From Acidobacteriota bacterium (GTDB lineage Bacteria > Acidobacteriota > Thermoanaerobaculia > Multivoradales > Multivoraceae): 64,000 nucleotides of DNA. This document shows, one piece after another, positions 27,477-35,873 of the stretch. The notes beneath the pieces were generated by a model, which ran no database searches, had not been told where the DNA came from, and saw nothing but the letters and a program-made list of their open reading frames with translations. The translations under genes were made by a program, and so were the position numbers. Positions within the stretch are counted from its first letter, which is position 1. Every line of letters begins with the position of its first letter. The stretch spans positions 248,001 to 312,000 of the forward strand of contig JAPOWR010000005.1 of the NCBI GenBank assembly GCA_026707545.1. Reading direction: 5' to 3'.

Positions 27477-29136
27477 GCGGCGGGGAGGGGGTCGTATAGC
27501 GGCCACGACCGTGGCCCGGGCCAGAAGGCCCGGGTTACTCGGGGATACCGTCGAGCGGCGCGAGGTAGTTATTGCGGGTGGGGGTTTTGGGGGTTCTGTG
27601 CTGGGGCGGGCGCTTCACGCGCAGGGCCGGGACGTGCTGTTGCTGGAGCGCGGCCGCCACCCGCGGTTCGCGCTGGGCGAGTCCTCCACTCCGCTCGCCA
27701 ATCTGGCCCTGGAGCGGCTGGCGGTGCGCTACGGCTTCGACGATCTCTGGGCGCTGGCCGCCCACGGGCGCTGGCGCCGCCGGTTGCCCGAAGTGGGCGG
27801 TGGGCTGAAGCGGGGATTCTGCTTCTACTCCCACCGTCCGGGCCGGGCCTTCGTGCCGGACACGGCCGGCAGCGGCCGCCTGGTCGTTGCCGCTTCGCCG
27901 GACGAGGAGGTGGCGGACAACCAGTGGCTCCGCGCGGACGTGGACCGCTTCGTGTTCGAGCGGGCGCGGTCCGAGGGCGTGGACTGCCGCGAGGAGACCG
28001 CGGTCGAGGTGCTGTCCATTCCGGATGAGCCGGAGGCCGGCCCGGTCCGGATCCGGGCGGGCGACCGTCTGGTCGAGGCCGGGCTCCTGGTCGACGCGAC
28101 GGGCGGATCGCCTCTTGCCGGGCGTCTGGGCGCGCGGTCGCTGCGGCCGCGGCTGCAGACGACGCTGGTGTACTCGCACTTCGACGGCGTCGCTTCCTTC
28201 GACCGCGGCGACGACTGGCCGGATTCGCCCTTTCCCGAGCGCTGGAGCGCTGCCCACCACCTGCTGGAGGAGGGGTGGATGTACCAGCTCGCCTTCGACG
28301 ACGCCTCGGTGAGCGCGGGCGTCCTGCTTCCGGAAGACCGTCCGGCGGCCGCCGCGGCGATCGAAGAACTCGGTGGCGGCGGTGCGGATGCGTCCGGGGC
28401 CGAAGCGGTCTTCGCCGGCCTGCTCGCTCGCTATCCCTCGCTGGCGTCCCAGTTCGCCGGCCACCGGCCTCTGCGGGACCTGGCGGCGCGGTCGGGCGTC
28501 GCCTACCGCCGTGACCGGGCCGCGGGCCCGGGATGGCTGCTGCTGCCTCACAGCTACGCCTTCGCCGACCCCATGTTCTCGACCGGCATCGCCTGGAGCC
28601 TGCTCGCCGTGGAACGGATCGCCGATCTCTGCCGCCGCGGGCTGCCGGCGCCGGCGGAGGTCGAAAGGTACGGCCGGCTCCTGGCCGTCGAGGCGGACCA
28701 CATCGACCGGCTGCTCGTCGCCGCCTACCGGCTGATGAACGACTTTGAGGGCTTCACCGCCGCGGCAATGGCCTACTTCGCGGCCGCGAGCTTCGACGAG
28801 CTGCGGCAGCGGTTGCTCGACCCTCCGGAGGGGGGCTGGTGCTGGCTGGGTTTCCTCGGCGCGGACGAAGAGGTCCGCCGCCGGCTGTTCGAGGAGCTCG
28901 ACGAGCGCTCGGCCGACCCGGTGACGGCGGGTGGGCTGGCCGGGCGGATCGGCCCGGCGATCGAGTCACGGAACCTGATCGGCCTGGACGATCCGAGTCG
29001 GCGGAACGTCTATCCGGTGGATTTGACCGACATGGCGCGCCGGCAGGACCGGATCGCGGCCCGCCTTGGAGTGGAACTGGAAGAGGTGCGGCGCCGCTGG
29101 CCACGGCTGCGGAGTCCGGAGCGGATGCCGGGCTAG
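27460..29136 (+). CDS. FAD-dependent halogenase-like monooxygenase lacking the WxWxIP motif
   Basis: 558 residues from ATG 27460. A Rossmann motif VVIAGGGFGGS (36-46), the halogenase-family GESSTP (73-78), a Lys117 in LKRGFCF that aligns in position with the halogenase catalytic Lys, and the later GWMYQLAF where tryptophan halogenases have WxWxIP. Loss of WxWxIP argues for a related hydroxylase/oxidase or an unusual halogenase. The first 33 residues are unusual: their DNA includes a perfect 8-bp hairpin repeat at 27515-27534, so the true start might be GTG 27511 or differ. It is the last gene of the 25105-29136 run. Confidence 0.78.
   Translation: MSAAAERRGGGRIAATTVARARRPGLLGDTVERREVVIAGGGFGGSVLGRALHAQGRDVLLLERGRHPRFALGESSTPLANLALERLAVRYGFDDLWALAAHGRWRRRLPEVGGGLKRGFCFYSHRPGRAFVPDTAGSGRLVVAASPDEEVADNQWLRADVDRFVFERARSEGVDCREETAVEVLSIPDEPEAGPVRIRAGDRLVEAGLLVDATGGSPLAGRLGARSLRPRLQTTLVYSHFDGVASFDRGDDWPDSPFPERWSAAHHLLEEGWMYQLAFDDASVSAGVLLPEDRPAAAAAIEELGGGGADASGAEAVFAGLLARYPSLASQFAGHRPLRDLAARSGVAYRRDRAAGPGWLLLPHSYAFADPMFSTGIAWSLLAVERIADLCRRGLPAPAEVERYGRLLAVEADHIDRLLVAAYRLMNDFEGFTAAAMAYFAAASFDELRQRLLDPPEGGWCWLGFLGADEEVRRRLFEELDERSADPVTAGGLAGRIGPAIESRNLIGLDDPSRRNVYPVDLTDMARRQDRIAARLGVELEEVRRRWPRLRSPERMPG
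27515..27534 (+). repeat. RGAA-loop hairpin, copy B, inside the 5' end of the halogenase-like gene
   Basis: CCCGGGCC, loop AGAA, GGCCCGGG: an 8-bp perfect stem with the family loop but without the GCACCCA tail. It lies in the first 25 codons of the gene or just before its real start. Confidence 0.5.
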
Positions 29137-29210
29137 GAGGCTGCGGTCGCCGGCCGCTGGCCGGCGGCAGTGTTCCCGGGGCTGCGCCGCTTCGCGGCTC
29201 CGCCCCTGAA

Positions 29211-29235
29211 GCGGACCAGAAGGTCCGCGCACCCA
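29211..29235 (+). repeat. RGAA-loop hairpin repeat, copy C
   Basis: GCGGACC, loop AGAA, GGTCCGC, tail GCACCCA. Compared with copies A and E, two stem bases differ and both pairing partners differ with them, so pairing is kept. Confidence 0.7.
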
Positions 29236-29340
29236 GAGCACGGCCTTGCCCGGCGGGAGAGTCTCTACTGCAAGCTCATTGCTCGCAGTGACGTCATGAC
29301 ATCTGCATGTAGAGAACCCCGCCGCTCCGGGGTGGCTCTC

Positions 29341-29365
29341 TGGGTGCGCGGACCTTCCGGTCCGC
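29341..29365 (-). repeat. RGAA-loop hairpin repeat, copy D (inverted partner of copy C)
   Basis: On the minus strand: GCGGACC, loop GGAA, GGTCCGC, tail GCACCCA. With copy C it forms an inverted pair about 105 bp apart; identity extends to the bases AGAG beyond both tails. Confidence 0.7.
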
Positions 29366-29466
29366 TTGCCGCCGAAGGCGGCCACAAACCCGCCGCCGCG
29401 AAGCGGCGACCGCAACCGCAGCGGCGCCACGTCATCCGCATGTAGAGAAGCCCGCCACGCCGGGGT

Positions 29467-30354
29467 TCAAGGCGGCCCGAGCAGTTCGTTCACCGAGCTC
29501 TCGAAGCCGGTCTGCGGACGGTCCCTCCGGAGGCGGCGGACGGCCAGGCCTTCGATGATCCGGCGGGGCTGGATCGAGCGCTGCCGCAGGCGGTGGGCAT
29601 CGAGGAGGTCGGCGGCCAGGGCCAGGGCGGCGGCGCGGTCGGCCCGACGTTCCAGGCCGGACGCCGCAGCGGCCACGGCGCCGGCGATCCGCGTCCAACC
29701 CTGCCGGGCGCGGATGTCCTCGAAGCCGCCGCCTTCGAGAAGACGTGTGGCCAGGGCAGAGACCCACAGGGCGAACGACTCGTCGCCGGGGCGCCGGCGC
29801 CACAGGTCGAGCAGGTCGGAGGCCAGTTCGTCGTCGTCGCCGGCGTCGCCGGCGCCGAGGTAGACGGTCCACGACCGGCTGCGAAGCGTCGGCAGCAGCT
29901 CGCTGGCGGACGAGGCCAGGAGCAGGAAGTTCCTGGGCGACCTGTCGGCCGGCTCCTCGAGGGTCTTGAGCAGGACGTTCGCCCCGGCCGGATGGAGCAC
30001 CTCCGCTTCGACGATGACGAACACCTGGCCACGGGCTTCGAACGGCGACACCTGGGCCGTCTGCAGGAGGGCTCTGACCTTCTCCACGGGGATGACCGTC
30101 TCCCTCTTCTTCGGATCGCGGCGGGCGAACACGAAGTCGGGATGGAAGACACCGTCGTTCTCGATGTCGATTCGCCGGCAGTGCTTGCACCGGCCGCAGG
30201 GCCTCGTTTCCGGCTCGCCGGCGCACAGGAGCGCCCGCGCGATCTCGTTGGCCAGGGCGAGCCGGTCCGCCGGCTCGCCGCCGTGAAGGATGATCGAGGG
30301 GTACAGCCGGCCGGTGGCGGCGAGCGAGGGCAGTTGCTCCGCGGCTCGACTCAT
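29467..30354 (-). CDS. holB: DNA polymerase III delta' subunit (clamp loader)
   Basis: 295 residues from ATG 30354. It has the clamp-loader AAA+ fold with the zinc-binding cysteines CGRCKHC (about 56-62), VIPVEKVRALL, and the LLKTLEEPA sensor region typical of delta'; the Walker A is degraded (ILHGGEPADRLAL), as in delta', which does not hydrolyse ATP. It joins gamma/tau and delta to load the beta clamp during replication. ATGA overlap with tmk upstream supports one transcript; tmk-holB linkage is common in bacteria. Confidence 0.9.
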   Translation of the reverse strand: MSRAAEQLPSLAATGRLYPSIILHGGEPADRLALANEIARALLCAGEPETRPCGRCKHCRRIDIENDGVFHPDFVFARRDPKKRETVIPVEKVRALLQTAQVSPFEARGQVFVIVEAEVLHPAGANVLLKTLEEPADRSPRNFLLLASSASELLPTLRSRSWTVYLGAGDAGDDDELASDLLDLWRRRPGDESFALWVSALATRLLEGGGFEDIRARQGWTRIAGAVAAAASGLERRADRAAALALAADLLDAHRLRQRSIQPRRIIEGLAVRRLRRDRPQTGFESSVNELLGPP

Positions 30355-30998
30355 GCCCGGCGTACCTGATCGCTCTGCAGTTGCGGGAAGAGGTCCGCCA
30401 GCGCGTCCTCGACGGCTCGCGCAACCGTCTCGATGGGCGCCGCCGCGTCGATGACCCTGAAGCGATCCGGTTCGCCGGCGATTCGCTCCCGGTACGCGGT
30501 ATGCACGCGCCGATAGAACGTCAGGTTCTCCCGGTCGATTCGGTCGGCGGCACGCCCGCTGCACCGCCGCTGCGCTTCTTCCGGCGGCAGGTCGAAGAAG
30601 AGGGTGCGGTCGGGCGTATGGCAGCCGGTGGCGAGCCGGTCGGCCTCGGCGATCAACTCCGGCTGCAGGCCCCTGCCGCCGCCCTGGTAGGCGTAGGTGG
30701 AGTCCGTGAAGCGGTCGCACAGGACGATCGCGCCCGCGGCCAGCGCCGGCTCGATCACTTCGATCAGGTGCTGGCGGCGGCTGGCGAACACGAGCATCAA
30801 CTCGACCAGGCCGTCGACCTGGGCCGCCTCCCGTCCCAGGAACAACTCGCGCAGCAGATCGGCGAAGGGGGTGCCGCCTGGCTCCCGGGTGACGACGTGG
30901 GCGACTCCATGGTGCTCGAGGCGCCGCGCCACGCGTTCGAGTTGCGTCGACTTGCCGCTGCCGTCGAGGCCCTCGAAGGTGATGAACCGTCCGGTCAT
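30351..30998 (-). CDS. tmk: Thymidylate kinase
   Basis: 215 residues. P-loop GLDGSGKS (10-17), the DR(Y/F) motif in CDRFTDSTYAYQGGGRG with the thymidine-site residues, and a lid region with Arg (QRRCSGRAADRID). It phosphorylates dTMP to dTDP in the cytoplasm for DNA synthesis. Length is normal for the family. It is first of two overlapping minus-strand genes (tmk, holB). Confidence 0.95.
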   Translation of the reverse strand: MTGRFITFEGLDGSGKSTQLERVARRLEHHGVAHVVTREPGGTPFADLLRELFLGREAAQVDGLVELMLVFASRRQHLIEVIEPALAAGAIVLCDRFTDSTYAYQGGGRGLQPELIAEADRLATGCHTPDRTLFFDLPPEEAQRRCSGRAADRIDRENLTFYRRVHTAYRERIAGEPDRFRVIDAAAPIETVARAVEDALADLFPQLQSDQVRRA

Positions 30999-31050
30999 CC
31001 AGGTGTCATGGTAGCGCTCCGGTAGAGTGAGTTTCCGGAGGAGGCGAGCC

Positions 31051-32136
31051 TTGAGTACACAGATTCCAGCGCAGAGGAACCGGCCCGGTTGGACCCTGCA
31101 CGCGGCGCTCTACGTGGTCCTGCTGGCGGTGATCGCGTTCCTCGTCCTGCGCCCCGAATCCGGGGTTTCGGCGCAGGAGGAGAGCGTTCAGGATCGGGCC
31201 GCGGCCCGGCTCGACGGCGTGGACATCGGCCACGGCGAGGCCCTGGATCGGGCGGCCGCGCAGTTGGACCAGTTGGAGCAGCAGCGCATCCAGTGCGACC
31301 TGCAGGTCGACTCCGAGCGGCACCAGTTGATCGAGCGGACACTGGAGGGGATCGTCCGCGACCGGCTGGTCGTCGCCGCGGCCGGCGAAGCGGATCTTTC
31401 GCCGGAGGCCTGGCGGGAGGCGGAGATGGAGCGTCTCCAGGCCGAGTTGACGGACGAGGAGATCGACGCCTTCTTCGTCGAGAACGAGGGGCGCATCCGG
31501 GGCGGGCGGGAAGAGCTCGAGCCCCAGGTTCGGGTCTATCTGGCCCAGCAGCGGTTCGTCGAGGACCTCGAGGAAGGGCACGAGATCGAGTACCTGCTCG
31601 ATCCGTACCGTCTCTCCGTCGAACCCGGAACGGGGCCGGAACGGGGCGGGGCGGAGGCCCCGGTGACGATCGTGGAGTGGTCGGACTTCGAGTGCCCATA
31701 CTGCAAGAGCGTGCTGCCGACCCTGGAACGGATCCTCGAGGAGTACCCGAACGACGTGCGGCTCGTGTTCCGTCACTTCCCCCTGCATGCGATCCACCCC
31801 AACGCCCAGGCGGCGGCCGAGGCCGGGATCTGTGCCCAGGATCTCGGCGCCTTCTGGGAGTTGCACGACCTGATGTTCGAGGAGCAGGATGCGCTGAGCC
31901 TGGACGACCTGAAGGACAAGGCGGAGCGCGCGGGCCTCGACGCGGAGGCCTTCGCCGCCTGCCTGGAGGCCGAGGACACGGCGGATCGGGTGGAGGCCGA
32001 CCGGCGGGCCGGCATCCTGGTCGGCGTCAACGGGACGCCGGCGCTGTTCGTGAACGGCCGGCCGCTCGCCGGAGCGGTGGCCTACGAGGAACTGGCCGGC
32101 GTCGTCGAGGACGAGCTCGAGCGAACGAGTGGGTAA
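31051..32136 (+). CDS. DsbA-like thioredoxin-fold protein with N-terminal SurA-like helical region
   Basis: 361 residues. An N-terminal membrane anchor (about 16-36) is followed by a helical region (about 60-180) rich in Glu, Gln and Arg, like the SurA N-domain, then a DsbA-type thioredoxin domain with Cys215-Pro-Tyr-Cys218 in SDFECPYCKS and the cis-Pro loop GVNGTPALFVNG. It probably acts in the periplasm in disulfide formation or isomerisation of exported proteins, perhaps coupled to chaperoning. TTG 31051 is chosen because GGAGGAG lies seven bases upstream. The next gene begins within its last codons. Confidence 0.85.
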   Translation: MSTQIPAQRNRPGWTLHAALYVVLLAVIAFLVLRPESGVSAQEESVQDRAAARLDGVDIGHGEALDRAAAQLDQLEQQRIQCDLQVDSERHQLIERTLEGIVRDRLVVAAAGEADLSPEAWREAEMERLQAELTDEEIDAFFVENEGRIRGGREELEPQVRVYLAQQRFVEDLEEGHEIEYLLDPYRLSVEPGTGPERGGAEAPVTIVEWSDFECPYCKSVLPTLERILEEYPNDVRLVFRHFPLHAIHPNAQAAAEAGICAQDLGAFWELHDLMFEEQDALSLDDLKDKAERAGLDAEAFAACLEAEDTADRVEADRRAGILVGVNGTPALFVNGRPLAGAVAYEELAGVVEDELERTSG

Positions 32137-32827
32137 CAGCCCGGACGCTCCCGTCTTCGTTCCCTACCGGCCGGCCCGCGTGGAGCCGGCGGAGATGGAA
32201 CGCCGGGCGGAGCGGATCTTCGAGGAGTTCGACAGCCGGCGCAGCGTGCGCTTCTTCACCGACGAGCCGGTTCCCCGCGGGCTGATCGAACGGGCGATCG
32301 AGGCCGCGTCGACCGCGCCGTCGGGAGCGCATCGCCAGCCCTGGCGGTTCGTGGCGGTCAGCGACCCGGGGATCAAGGCGCGGATCCGGGAGGCGGCGGA
32401 AGCGGAAGAGAAGCACAGTTACCTGGGTGGGCGCATGCCGGACGAGTGGCTCGAGGCGCTCAAGCCACTGGGCACCGACTGGCGAAAGCCGTTCCTGACC
32501 ACCGTGCCCTGGATCGTCGTCGTGTTCGCCGAACTCTTCGGCTTCGACGAGCAGGGGGCGAAGCGGAAGAACTACTACGTCAAGGAGAGCGTCGGCATCG
32601 CCTGCGGCCTCTTCATTGCCGCCCTGCACCGAATGGGACTCGCCACCCTGACCCACACGCCCAGCCCGATGGGGTTCCTGAGCGAGATCCTTAAGCGGCC
32701 GCCGAACGAGAAACCGTACATCCTGTTTCCGATCGGCTACCCGGCGCCGGACTGCGAGGTGCCCGACCTGCGGCGCAAACCACTGGCCGAAGTCGCGCTG
32801 TGGCGCACGGATGGCGCCGGCGACTGA
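32129..32827 (+). CDS. Nitroreductase-family protein close to iodotyrosine deiodinase
   Basis: 232 residues with FMN-binding motifs SRRSVRFF and TAPSGAHRQPW. The signature of iodotyrosine deiodinase is present: Glu94 and Tyr98 in EEKHSY and Lys120 in TDWRKPF correspond to the residues that hold the amino acid zwitterion in the vertebrate enzyme, and the C-terminal LFPIGYPAPDCEVPDL matches too. Such enzymes remove halogens from halotyrosines reductively. Physiological role in bacteria is unclear. GTG 32129 overlaps the previous gene by eight bases, so they may be co-translated. Confidence 0.85.
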   Translation: MGNSPDAPVFVPYRPARVEPAEMERRAERIFEEFDSRRSVRFFTDEPVPRGLIERAIEAASTAPSGAHRQPWRFVAVSDPGIKARIREAAEAEEKHSYLGGRMPDEWLEALKPLGTDWRKPFLTTVPWIVVVFAELFGFDEQGAKRKNYYVKESVGIACGLFIAALHRMGLATLTHTPSPMGFLSEILKRPPNEKPYILFPIGYPAPDCEVPDLRRKPLAEVALWRTDGAGD

Positions 32828-32843
32828 GCGGGCGGCCTCAGCG

Positions 32844-33899
32844 ATGATCGGTCTGATCCTGGCCGGCGGCGTGGGCTCCCGCTTCTGGCCGGTGAGCAGG
32901 AGGCGCCGCCCGAAGCAACTCCTCGATCTGCTCGGCGGCGGCTCGCTGCTCGCCGCAACGGCGCGCCGCATCGAGCCGCTCTGCGGCGCGGACGGGATCT
33001 GGGTGTGCACGACCGAGGAACTGGCCGCCGCGGTCGCGTCCGAGCTGCCGGAACTCGCCACTTCGCGCGTGCTTGGCGAACCGAGCGGCCGCAACACGGC
33101 GCCGGCGATCGGCTGGGCGGTGCGATCGATGCCGGAGGAGGTGCGGGGCGGCGTGATCGCGGTGTTTCCGTCCGACCACTGGGTCGCCGACGAGGACGCG
33201 TTCCGGGAGGTTCTTCGCCGGGGCGCGGTTGCCCTCCGTGAAGGCGCCTGTGACGTGGTCACGGTCGGTGTCGAACCCGCCTGGGTCGAAACCGGGTACG
33301 GCTACCTGGAACTCGCGAAGCCCCCGGTCGAGGGCGGAGTGGAGCCGGTCACGCGGTTCACCGAGAAGCCGGACCCGGAGACCGCGGCCCGTTTCAAGGC
33401 CTCCGGCCGCCACTTCTGGAACGCCGGGATCTTCCTGTTCCGGGGTGACGTCCTGCTCGATCTCTACGGCCGGCACCTGCCGGAGCTGGCCGCCGGCCTG
33501 GAGCGCCTGGCGGCGGAGGACGGCGATGCACAGCGCCGGCGCGCGCTCTACGCCGATCTCGAGTCCGTGTCGATCGACTACGGCCTGATGGAGAAGCTCT
33601 CTTCGATCGGCTGCGTGGTCGCCGACTGCGGTTGGAGCGATCTCGGCTCGTGGGCGTCCCTGGCCGAGGCGTTGCCGGCGGACGGCGACGGGAACCGGAC
33701 GGTGGGTGACACGGTCGCCGTCGATGCGCGCGACAACCTGCTGTTCGCCGACGGCGGTACCGTGGCGGCGATCGGAGTCGAGGGCCTGGCCGTCGTGCGG
33801 ACCGGCGACGCGGTGCTCGTCGTGCCGCGAGAGCGGGCGCAGGACGTGCGGCGAATCGTGGACCGGTTGCGGGCTCTCGGCCGCCGGGATCTGCTCTGA
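32844..33899 (+). CDS. Mannose-1-phosphate guanylyltransferase
   Basis: 351 residues from ATG 32844 (ATG 32811 would overlap the previous gene). Nucleotidyltransferase signature LAGGVGSRFWPVSR followed by RPKQLLDLL, then FPSDHWV, FTEKPD and FWNAGIFLF, the pattern of the ManC/GMPP group. It makes GDP-mannose from mannose 1-phosphate and GTP for polysaccharides or glycosylation. It lacks the C-terminal cupin isomerase domain of bifunctional ManC. Neighbours (IYD homologue, trmB) are not functionally linked. Confidence 0.88.
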   Translation: MIGLILAGGVGSRFWPVSRRRRPKQLLDLLGGGSLLAATARRIEPLCGADGIWVCTTEELAAAVASELPELATSRVLGEPSGRNTAPAIGWAVRSMPEEVRGGVIAVFPSDHWVADEDAFREVLRRGAVALREGACDVVTVGVEPAWVETGYGYLELAKPPVEGGVEPVTRFTEKPDPETAARFKASGRHFWNAGIFLFRGDVLLDLYGRHLPELAAGLERLAAEDGDAQRRRALYADLESVSIDYGLMEKLSSIGCVVADCGWSDLGSWASLAEALPADGDGNRTVGDTVAVDARDNLLFADGGTVAAIGVEGLAVVRTGDAVLVVPRERAQDVRRIVDRLRALGRRDLL

Positions 33900-33964
33900 G
33901 CGCGTCACCCACGGTCGTCTGGCGCGGACCCGGCGCGCCGGGAACCGGGAGTGCCGAAGCCGGA

Positions 33965-34636
33965 TTGCGCGGTCTGGGGGCGTGCCGGTCCGAGCTGCTG
34001 GCGACGCTCAAGTCGCGCTCGGATTGGGAGGTCGAGCTGGGGTTCGGCAAGGGCCGGTACCTGCTCGGGTCGGCGTCGGCGATGCCCGGCCGGCCGTTCC
34101 TGGGCGTCGAGATCGTGTCGAAGTACTTCCGCCTGGCGGTGCGGCGGGCTGCCGCTCGACGGCTGGACAACCTGATCCTGCTCCGCGGCGAGGCGCTCTA
34201 CCTGATCTCGACCCTCTTGCCGGAGGCGATGGCGCGCACCGTCCACATCTACTTCCCCGACCCCTGGCCCAAGAGCCGGCACCACCGCCGGCGTCTGCTC
34301 GATCCGCGCACGGTCGATCTCGTGCTGTCCCTGCTCGAGCCGTCCTCGGGACGGCTGTGCTTCGCCACGGACCACGACGAGTACGGCGAGGCGGTGGTGG
34401 AGACGCTGGAGCGCCATCCGGCGGTCGAGGTCGAGCGTCTCGTGGGTGGCTGGCCCGAGGGGCCGCGCACGAACTACGAGGCGAAGTTCGAGGCGCGCGG
34501 CCGGCACATCCTGCGGCTGATGGCGGGGCTTCGGCCCGGCGCCGCCAGCCTGCTCCATCCCGCCGGCCGGGATGCGATCCTGGTCGCGCCGGCGGCCGCG
34601 GATCAGCCCGCCAGCTCGAGCCGCACTTCGTCGTAG
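33965..34636 (+). CDS. trmB: tRNA (guanine-N7-)-methyltransferase
   Basis: 223 residues with a SAM-binding site EVELGFGKGRYLL, GVEIVSKY, and the family signature YFPDPWPKSRHHRRRL. It methylates G46 of tRNAs. The start is uncertain: TTG 33965 is used, but the frame is open for about 20 codons upstream (TVVWRGPGAPG) with no good start codon, so the N-terminus may be longer. The 3' end overlaps the convergent HD gene by 34 bp, giving an odd Ser-rich C-terminus (QPASSSRTSS). Confidence 0.85.
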   Translation: MRGLGACRSELLATLKSRSDWEVELGFGKGRYLLGSASAMPGRPFLGVEIVSKYFRLAVRRAAARRLDNLILLRGEALYLISTLLPEAMARTVHIYFPDPWPKSRHHRRRLLDPRTVDLVLSLLEPSSGRLCFATDHDEYGEAVVETLERHPAVEVERLVGGWPEGPRTNYEAKFEARGRHILRLMAGLRPGAASLLHPAGRDAILVAPAAADQPASSSRTSS

Positions 34637-35790
34637 ACGGCGTCGCTGCAATAGACGCGGTAGCGGTCGATGCGCCGGAGGTGGCGCATGAAGTGGCTGG
34701 CCTCCCCGAGTGGCACCAGCCGGCCGCCGGCCTGGCGCACCGGGACCCGGCCGCGGCCGAGACGGTGCGGATCCTTGGCGGAGTTCGAGATCAGCAGACC
34801 TCTGCCGTACCGCTCGCGCAGCGGTTCCAGGCGCCGCTCGAACGCCCGCTTCTCTTCGGGTTCCAGGTGTTCGTCGGTCTCGTGCGCGAGCCGGAAGTGG
34901 GCGCGGTCGGTGATGGCGCGCGCGTGCAGGCTGTCCGAGCGCCGCATCCGGGTCATCATCTCGGCGTCGTCGTCGGCCAGGAAGCGTTCGGGTTCGCTGC
35001 TCCAGGTGATCTTCTGCTCGTGCAGCCACTCGTTCAGGTGGAGCTCCAGGGCCTTGCCGGTGACGTGGAAGTAGACCTGGGTGAACATGTAGTAGCGGGC
35101 CAGGATGAGGCTTTCGACGGCGTGCAGGCCCTCGGCGTCGATGCCCAGCCGGTGCTCGCCGGACTCCGGGTCGAGCAGGGGCCGCACCGTGGAGATCACC
35201 TGGTCGAGGTCGAAGGTCCCGTAGCGGACTCCGCAGAACAGGGAGTCGCGCAGCAGGTAGTCCATCTTGTCGACGTCGAGTTCGCCGCTGACGATGGGAG
35301 AGAGCAAGCGCTCCGGTCCTTCGAGCCGGTCGCCGAGCAGCCGGATCACGTCGGAGCTTGCGATGCCGTCGCCGAAGCGCTCGAAGACGCCGTAGATCTC
35401 GTCGCCGGCGAGCAGCCGGCGGCTCATCTCCTCATGGTCGATGCCGTCCTCGAACAGGTCTTCGGCCCAGTGGCTGAACGGGGCGTGGCCGAGGTCGTGG
35501 AGCAGGGCGGCGGCCCGGACCAGGCGCCGGGCGCGCGCCTGCGGCCCGGGGTCGAACGGTGTTCCCTCGACCCGCGCCAGGGTGTCGTAGACGCGCCCGG
35601 CCAGGTGCATCGCGCCGAGCGCGTGGCCGAAGCGGCTGTGCTCGGCGCCCGGGAATACGAGATGCGTCAGACCGAGTTGGCGGACCTGTCGCAGGCGCTG
35701 CATCGGCCGGGTGCGGATCAGCGCCGCTTCCAGTTCGTCGGCTTCGATGAAGCCGTGGATGGGGTCGCGGAAGGAGAGACTGCGAGGCAC
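34603..35790 (-). CDS. HD-domain phosphohydrolase (dNTPase/SAMHD1-like)
   Basis: 395 residues. The metal site is clear: His in EHSRFGHALG, the HD pair in LLHDLGHAPFSHW, and a later Asp in ELDVDKMDYLLRD. The opening IHGFIEADELEAALI is typical of this YdhJ/SAMHD1-related group. Members cleave dNTPs or other nucleotides; the substrate here is unknown. Its promoter region is shared with divergent lolA (83 bp), and its end overlaps trmB. Confidence 0.88.
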   Translation of the reverse strand: MPRSLSFRDPIHGFIEADELEAALIRTRPMQRLRQVRQLGLTHLVFPGAEHSRFGHALGAMHLAGRVYDTLARVEGTPFDPGPQARARRLVRAAALLHDLGHAPFSHWAEDLFEDGIDHEEMSRRLLAGDEIYGVFERFGDGIASSDVIRLLGDRLEGPERLLSPIVSGELDVDKMDYLLRDSLFCGVRYGTFDLDQVISTVRPLLDPESGEHRLGIDAEGLHAVESLILARYYMFTQVYFHVTGKALELHLNEWLHEQKITWSSEPERFLADDDAEMMTRMRRSDSLHARAITDRAHFRLAHETDEHLEPEEKRAFERRLEPLRERYGRGLLISNSAKDPHRLGRGRVPVRQAGGRLVPLGEASHFMRHLRRIDRYRVYCSDAVYDEVRLELAG

Positions 35791-35873
35791 GTGGAACGGA
35801 TACGGAGTCTTCCGGGTACGAGGTTCCGACCCGGGGTTGCTACTCTACGGTCAGGTTCGCCCCGCCTGCAGTA

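Larger units (their letters stand above)
29137..29466. repeat. Intergenic repeat island between converging genes
   Basis: 330 bp with no credible gene. It holds two inverted copies of the RGAA-loop hairpin (29211 and 29341), a second inverted repeat (TCTCTACTGCA at 29262-29272 with TGCATGTAGAGA at 29304-29315), and a direct repeat of GCATGTAGAGAA plus a CCCGCC...CCGGGGT tail (29305-29332 and 29438-29466), 133 bp apart. The layout resembles a BIME-type REP cluster. Confidence 0.7.
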
